DNA of 34,678 nucleotides. It comes from a virus. Position 1 is the first letter of the stretch, and the number at the start of each line of letters is the position of its first letter. The translations under genes were made by a program, and so were the position numbers. The stretch is taken from positions 1 to 34,678 of IMG/VR virus record IMGVR_UViG_3300042542_000873; one strand, given 5' to 3'. The notes beneath the pieces are model-generated. The model was not told the origin of the DNA, did not search any database, and saw only the letters and a list, made by a program, of their open reading frames with translations. This document shows positions 29,547-34,678 of this stretch, in pieces.

Positions 29547-30242
29547 ATGAGCATCAACAGGAATCAAATAGAAGCATTAAGGGATGGCTACATTCAAAAG
29601 ATAGGTAGTGGTGACTATAAAGTTTTAAATAGCAAGAAACTACCCATACTTGAACAGGCTTTATTAGAATTTGGTAAAGACTTTAATGATGCTATAGTGG
29701 ATAATTTAGAAAAGGCAGGTGCTATTGGTAGGGGTAAACTTGCTGAACCTGCTTTTCCTACCATTACAAAATTTGGTACTAAGTATGTTTTAAACTTAGG
29801 TTATCCTACAGGTAGTGAACAGATTGAATATTTTGATTATATAAATAAAGGGGTTAAGGGTGTAAAAAGTGGTACACCTGCAGATACACCATATTCATTT
29901 AAAAGTATATACCCTAACAGAAAAATGGCAGCCAATATCTTTAGTTGGCTTAATACTGCAAGAAAGAAAGCAAGTGCTGATAATGTAGCAACAAGCCCAA
30001 CTGAAAAGAAAAGACAGGGATTAAAGCAAACACTTACAGGTGCAAAGAATAAAAGAAGTTTAGCTTATGCAATATCTGTAAACATTAAGAAAAGGGGTAT
30101 TGCTCAAACTAAATACTTTGACAATGCAGTAGCACAGGTATTTAATAAGGAATTTACAGATGCAGTAGCTTATGCAGTTATAAGTGATGCAGCAGTTAGG
30201 ATAGTAGCAAATATTACAAAAGAAACAAAAGGAAATAAATAA
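29547..30242 (+). CDS. Neck/HK97 gp10-like tail completion protein
   Basis: This protein has 231 residues from the ATG at 29547. An in-frame ATG at 29502 lies in the terminator stem and is rejected. It begins MSINRNQIEALRDGYIQKI, has an LEQALLEFGKDFNDAIVDNLEKAG helix, a beta-rich centre (YVLNLGYPTGSEQIEYFDY), and the end SVNIKKRGIAQTKYFDNAVAQVF. That last part resembles gp10-like neck proteins that join tail to head. It overlaps the next gene by one base. Confidence 0.5.
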   Translation: MSINRNQIEALRDGYIQKIGSGDYKVLNSKKLPILEQALLEFGKDFNDAIVDNLEKAGAIGRGKLAEPAFPTITKFGTKYVLNLGYPTGSEQIEYFDYINKGVKGVKSGTPADTPYSFKSIYPNRKMAANIFSWLNTARKKASADNVATSPTEKKRQGLKQTLTGAKNKRSLAYAISVNIKKRGIAQTKYFDNAVAQVFNKEFTDAVAYAVISDAAVRIVANITKETKGNK

Positions 30243-31468
30243 TGGCAATAACAATACAAAGTAGCCCTGCAACCTATGCAAGTATGCATGATGACTTATG
30301 GTTTGTAGCATCTTCAACTAATGTAGGTGAAACTTCATTTAAGTTTGTATATGATGTTTATGTGAATGGTAGTCAGGTTAGCAGAACAAAGGTATTCCCT
30401 GCACCAAGTGCTGAAGGCAGCTATGGTATTTTTAATAGTTCACCAATGGTTAGGTCTTATGTTACTAACTACTTTGAACCATCAGGCAGTTCAATATTGG
30501 TAGCATCTAATAATAAGATAAAGGTTGATTATACACTACAGATAGGTGAAGAATATGTTTCAGGTGGTAATTTAGTTACTACATTAAATATGGCATCAGG
30601 TGCATTGTCAGCTTACAATTATTACCCACCATTGTTTGCAGATATATTCTATGTTAATAATGACACACCATTGGTATTGTCAGATTATTATGAAAACCTT
30701 TTAATTGAAAACTTTACAGATGATTGGTTGACTGAAAGGAATAATGATGAAATAGGTATTGAATATGGTGATAATTTTTATGCTACATACTTAAAGATTA
30801 CTGCAGGTACATATGTAGCATGGGTTGATGTGGTAAATGAAGCAGGTGCAGTAACAGATACTGCAAGTGCTAATATTACATTAAGTGGGCAGATGAACTT
30901 ATTTAATTGTCAGGCAGGTCATATTAATACATGGGCAGGTAGGACTTTAATTACTGCTGCAGCTTATGGGTATCATGTATATCTTAAAAGGGGTGTAGCA
31001 ATATCAAGAAAGTTAAAGTTTGTTCAGAAGTGTTACCCTAAGTTCAAACAATATAACCTTCACTTCTTAAACAGATTAGGTGGTTGGGATACTATGAAGT
31101 TTGCTTTAGTTAACAGAAGGTCAACAGAACTACAAAGGGCTTCGTACAGAAGAAACGATTGGCAGCTAAGTGGCAATAGAATGACTAACATTGATACATA
31201 TAACAAGTACAATGAAACTACTTTGAACTATGCTATTCAGCATAAGGATAAGTTTAAACTTATATCTGATTGGGTAACCTATCAGGATTATGAATGGTTG
31301 GCACAATTGGTAGCAAGTACAATCACTTATATAGAAGTACAGGGTGCATATTTTCCTGTGACTATAAGCAGCAATACTTATGAATATAAGGTTAAGAATG
31401 CTGATAAGATATTTAATTTTGAAATTGACATTGAAGTAGGTAAATATTTAACAAGCCAATTTAGATAA
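30242..31468 (+). CDS. Tail/baseplate structural protein
   Basis: This 408-residue, beta-rich protein starts MAITIQSSPATYASMHDDLWFV, has a Gly/Ser-rich middle with a possible Ig-like part (GTYVAWVDVVNEAGAV, ASANITLSG), and the segment NLHFLNRLGGWDTMKFALVNRRSTELQR. That segment is familiar from structural proteins upstream of tape measures in Bacteroidota phages. The end YKVKNADKIFNFEIDIEVGKYL suggests a tail-distal or baseplate protein. Both neighbours are overlapped or adjacent. No family number is claimed. Confidence 0.55.
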   Translation: MAITIQSSPATYASMHDDLWFVASSTNVGETSFKFVYDVYVNGSQVSRTKVFPAPSAEGSYGIFNSSPMVRSYVTNYFEPSGSSILVASNNKIKVDYTLQIGEEYVSGGNLVTTLNMASGALSAYNYYPPLFADIFYVNNDTPLVLSDYYENLLIENFTDDWLTERNNDEIGIEYGDNFYATYLKITAGTYVAWVDVVNEAGAVTDTASANITLSGQMNLFNCQAGHINTWAGRTLITAAAYGYHVYLKRGVAISRKLKFVQKCYPKFKQYNLHFLNRLGGWDTMKFALVNRRSTELQRASYRRNDWQLSGNRMTNIDTYNKYNETTLNYAIQHKDKFKLISDWVTYQDYEWLAQLVASTITYIEVQGAYFPVTISSNTYEYKVKNADKIFNFEIDIEVGKYLTSQFR

Positions 31469-33561
31469 TGATAAGTACTGAAATATATATTGAAGATTAT
31501 AAATTAGACCTGTTACAGGATATAAGTTCTGAATTTACTTATACCATTGATGACATTGCTGATTTTGGGTCAAAGAATACATCATATAGCAAAACAATAT
31601 CTTTATCAGGTACTGCAAAGAATAACCAAATATTTGGGTTTGTATTTGACTTAGGTAATGCAAACTTTACTGATGACACATTTCCAAATGTCAACTATAA
31701 CTTTAATGTATCCAAGTCAGCACAATGTAAAATATTTATTGACAAGGTACAGATATTTAAAGGGTCATTAAGGATATTAGAAATAGTAAGTCAGCATGAT
31801 ACTATAGAATATCAATGTTCTGTATTTGGTGAATTGGGTGGTTTTATAACTGCATTAGGAAATAAAAGATTAACAGGTAATGATAATATTGCAGATGATT
31901 TAGATTTTAGTGCATATAACCATTCTTATACTACTACTAATATTTCAAATAGTTGGGATGCTGCAAGGGGGTCAGGGTATTATTATCCATTGATTGATTA
32001 TGGAAATGTAAGTACAGGATTATATGGAACTGCTAAAGTAGATTTTCAATATAGTGCATTTAGACCTTCATTCTATGTTAAAGAATATATAGATAAAATA
32101 TTTGCAGCTACAGACTATACATATGAATCTGATTTTTTTAATACTGATTTCTTTAAAAGATTAATTATACCTAATAATCAAAAGACATTATCAGGGTATA
32201 GTACATCAGGTTTAAATGTTTCTGCCTATCAACAAATATATGATACAAGTTCATCCATAGTACCAATTGAATATGATATTAAAACATTATTAGGTAATTT
32301 TACTGCTAATGCTGAAAATACTTTATTCACATATACAAGTGCTACACCTAAAACAGGTACATTAAGTGGTAATGTATTAGGTAGGTATAGAACTGCTAAC
32401 TATGAAGGCAGGATTAAAGTATTAAAAAATAACACAGAAATATTTTCATATTCAGTAGGTACAGGTAGTACAGGTAATTATTTTAATGTAGGGTTTCAAT
32501 TAGAGAATATAACATTTAATAATAATGAAACTTTACAAGTACAATTTGTAAGAATTGGTGGTAATCAATTTATTACTACATTACTTGATATTTATAGTGC
32601 CGATATTATATTAACTTCAGGTGCATCAGAAATTACACCTATAAATTATGGTGAAGCAATTGCAGTAAATAGCACATTGCCAAAAGGTATATTTCAAAGG
32701 GATTTTATATTGAGCATTGCAAAGATGTTTAATTTATATATTTTTGATGATGTATATGATGACAAGAAAATACATATAAGACCTTACATTGATTTTTACC
32801 CAAATGTTTCTGACAATGCTTTAGATTGGTCTAATAAAATAGATAGGTCTAAGCCATTAAGCATTAAACCAATGAGTGAATTAAATGCAAGGTATTACCA
32901 TTACAAGTTTAAAGAGGATAACGATTTTTATAATGAAAACTACAGAAAGAAGTATAATGAAAGCTATGGTGATAGGGTATATGATACTTCTTATGATTTC
33001 AGTAAGAATACAGAAAGTGTTGAAGTAATATTTGCACCATCTGTATTGTATCAGGCTACAGGTACTGATAAAAAATATGCTGCTATATATAAAAAGTCTA
33101 ATAATAATACTACAGAAGATACTATAGATAGTGTTATAAGAATTATGCAGGTTAAGAAAATTACAAGTGTAGCATCTTGGACTATTAAAAATGGTGCAAC
33201 CACATTAGCAACATATACATCATATGGTTATGCAGGTCATTTGGATGACCCTAATAGCCCTACCAATGATATTAATTTTGGTGCACCTAAGGAATTGTTT
33301 ATATCAGTTGGCACATATCCAACTACTAATGTATTCAATGCATATCATTCTGAATACATAGCTGAAATTACAGATAAGAATAGCAAGTTGCTGACATGTT
33401 CAGCTTTGCTAAGCACTATAGATATATTGAATTTAGACTTTAGCAAATACATTTGGATTGATGGTGTACTATTCAGATTAAATAAAGTTGATGGGTTTAA
33501 CCCAATGGAATACAACACTACAAAAATAAGTTTATTAAAAGTAATTGAAACTGAATACTAA
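31468..33561 (+). CDS. Large tail/baseplate structural protein
   Basis: This 697-residue protein is mainly beta. The N-terminal part (IDDIADFGSKNTSYSKTISLSGTAKNNQIFG) resembles the start of large tail structural proteins seen next to tape measures in Bacteroidota phages. The middle (about 400-450) has DFILSIAKMFNLYIFDD and KIHIRPYIDFY, a pattern like gp44/gp27-type tail hub proteins. The end returns to short strands. It sits directly before the tape measure (TAATG overlap at 33559-33563). A tail hub or tail-tip role is inferred. Confidence 0.55.
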   Translation: MISTEIYIEDYKLDLLQDISSEFTYTIDDIADFGSKNTSYSKTISLSGTAKNNQIFGFVFDLGNANFTDDTFPNVNYNFNVSKSAQCKIFIDKVQIFKGSLRILEIVSQHDTIEYQCSVFGELGGFITALGNKRLTGNDNIADDLDFSAYNHSYTTTNISNSWDAARGSGYYYPLIDYGNVSTGLYGTAKVDFQYSAFRPSFYVKEYIDKIFAATDYTYESDFFNTDFFKRLIIPNNQKTLSGYSTSGLNVSAYQQIYDTSSSIVPIEYDIKTLLGNFTANAENTLFTYTSATPKTGTLSGNVLGRYRTANYEGRIKVLKNNTEIFSYSVGTGSTGNYFNVGFQLENITFNNNETLQVQFVRIGGNQFITTLLDIYSADIILTSGASEITPINYGEAIAVNSTLPKGIFQRDFILSIAKMFNLYIFDDVYDDKKIHIRPYIDFYPNVSDNALDWSNKIDRSKPLSIKPMSELNARYYHYKFKEDNDFYNENYRKKYNESYGDRVYDTSYDFSKNTESVEVIFAPSVLYQATGTDKKYAAIYKKSNNNTTEDTIDSVIRIMQVKKITSVASWTIKNGATTLATYTSYGYAGHLDDPNSPTNDINFGAPKELFISVGTYPTTNVFNAYHSEYIAEITDKNSKLLTCSALLSTIDILNLDFSKYIWIDGVLFRLNKVDGFNPMEYNTTKISLLKVIETEY

Positions 33562-34678
33562 TGGCAGAAGAAAAATTAAATTTGCAGATAACAATTGATA
33601 CTGCAGCAGGTACAGAAAATGTTGACAAACTTAATAATAAGACTAAAGAAACTGCTAAGTCTGCCAAAGAAGGGCAGGGTGCATTTTCTTCATTAGGTAA
33701 TACTATTAAGTCATTGGGTATTATATCTGTTATTGCAGGTGCATTCAATTTCTTTAAAGAAACATTATCTAAGAATCAGAAGGTAGCAGATTCAGTAGCA
33801 GCAGTATTCAATACTATTGCTACAATAGTTAATAAATTAGTGGACATATTTATTGATGTTACAGATGCAGTAGGTAAGAATACTAATGGATTTGATGCAC
33901 TTGGTAAAGTAATGACAGGCTTACTTACTTTGGCAATTACCCCTTTAAAGTTGGCTTTTGGTGGCATTAAGTTATTTATTCAAGAAGCACAATTAGCATG
34001 GGAAGATTCATTTTTAGGTGGTAAGGATGCTGACAAGATTAAAGAACTTACAAAGAATATTGGTGAAACAAAGAAATTTTTAGGTGAAACTACAGACAAT
34101 GCAGTTGAAGCAGGTAAAAAGATATATAACAATTTTGGTGCTGCAGCATCTTCAGTTGTTGATGTGATAAGTGGTGTAGTTGATAAGGCATCTAAAATAA
34201 ATGTAGGTGCAATATATGAGCAATCAAAAGCTACTATAGCCCTACAGAATAATGCAAAGTTAGCTGCTGCTGAATTAGCAGGGTTAGTTGAAAAATATGA
34301 CAGACAGGCTGAAACATTAAGACAGGTTAGGGATGATGAATTTAAAAGTATTGATGATAGGATAGCAGCAAATGAAAGTTTAGGGCTTGTTTTAAATGAG
34401 CAAGAAAAGGCAATGAAGAAACTTGCTGCTACAAAAGTAGCTGCTGCTGCTGCTGAATTATCACAAAATAAAACAAGCATTGACTTACAGGTAGCATTGA
34501 AAGAAGCTATTAATGAACAGGCAGGAATTGAAGCACAGGTTGCAGGGTTAAGGTCAGAATACTTAGTTAATCAGACAGGGTTAGCAAAGGAAAAGTTAGC
34601 TATAGATGCATCTATTGCAGCAAGTGCTAATAAGATAACATTAGATGAACAAAAGGCAAATGCTGAATTAATTAAGGA
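33561..34678 (+). CDS. Tape-measure protein, N-terminal part (continues at 1)
   Basis: The start is clear: ATG at 33561 overlaps the previous stop. It begins MAEEKLNLQITIDTAAGTENVDKL, then has a hydrophobic stretch (about 50-66, SLGIISVIAGAFNFF), a second near 110-135 (ALGKVMTGLLTLAITPLKLAF), and a long coiled coil rich in Ala, Glu and Lys. The frame is open to the last base. Joined to bases 1-838 it gives 651 residues, which at about 0.15 nm per residue predicts a tail near 100 nm. Confidence 0.85.
   Translation, partial: MAEEKLNLQITIDTAAGTENVDKLNNKTKETAKSAKEGQGAFSSLGNTIKSLGIISVIAGAFNFFKETLSKNQKVADSVAAVFNTIATIVNKLVDIFIDVTDAVGKNTNGFDALGKVMTGLLTLAITPLKLAFGGIKLFIQEAQLAWEDSFLGGKDADKIKELTKNIGETKKFLGETTDNAVEAGKKIYNNFGAAASSVVDVISGVVDKASKINVGAIYEQSKATIALQNNAKLAAAELAGLVEKYDRQAETLRQVRDDEFKSIDDRIAANESLGLVLNEQEKAMKKLAATKVAAAAAELSQNKTSIDLQVALKEAINEQAGIEAQVAGLRSEYLVNQTGLAKEKLAIDASIAASANKITLDEQKANAELIK

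Noticed and set aside
33980-34480. 166-codon frame on the minus strand
   Set aside because: It is the Ala/Ser-rich shadow of the tape-measure coiled coil, and all other genes run on the + strand.
1-34678. CRISPR array, tRNA genes, integrase or insertion sequence
   Set aside because: No regular spacer-repeat pattern, no cloverleaf, and no recombinase or transposase motif was seen on either strand.

Overview
The window reads as a complete tailed-phage genome of a Bacteroidota host, cut open inside one gene. The tape-measure frame that starts at 33561 runs off the right edge with two bases of a codon left over. The left edge supplies the third base and the same frame continues to a stop at 838. 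Joined, this is an uninterrupted frame of 651 residues, so the molecule is circular or circularly permuted at about 34.7 kb. All genes lie on the + strand and are tightly packed with TAATG or ATGA overlaps. Shine-Dalgarno sites are absent and leaders are A/T-rich. Three promoter candidates match the Bacteroidota type (TTTG, about 20 bp, TAnnTTTG). The DNA is AT-rich and almost free of CpG, so arginine is written nearly always as AGA or AGG.

Layout. 28707-33561: tail chaperone, neck-like protein and tail or baseplate proteins. 33561 to 838: tape measure. 859-3646: XkdF-type protease, scaffold-like protein, major capsid protein and tail tube candidate. 3647-4160: the largest non-coding gap, full of inverted repeats. 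4161-13451: portal, connector, tail completion, a 1600-residue fibre with an S74 chaperone end, and a lectin-fold adhesin. 13470-15597: small proteins and the lysis cassette (two holin-like proteins, an anchored envelope protein, an M15 endolysin). 15603-17627: DnaQ-like exonuclease, MazG-like protein, HExxH metallopeptidase and SPFH protein. 17640-18070: early control region.

18067-22283: replication and recombination (ERF annealing protein, HTH protein, SSB-like protein, DnaA-domain-IV protein, initiator with internal iterons, VRR-NUC nuclease). A structured RNA candidate with two complementary hairpin loops sits between the DnaA-like gene and the initiator. 22262-25665: sigma-like factor, membrane proteins, and an LpxA-like acyltransferase with two glycosyltransferases. 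25637-27550: HNH endonuclease and the terminase subunits. 27562-28704: a second early-type control region and a string of very small ORFs.

Regulation, as inferred. Host-type promoters at 17705 and 27686, each just after an identical 30-bp repeat, would drive early genes. A sigma-like factor (22262) may serve a second promoter class whose shared motif CCTATTTAT lies 4-5 nt before start codons at 865, 4161 and 29547. No integrase, excisionase or CI-type repressor was recognised, so a lytic life cycle is more likely, but this is not proven.
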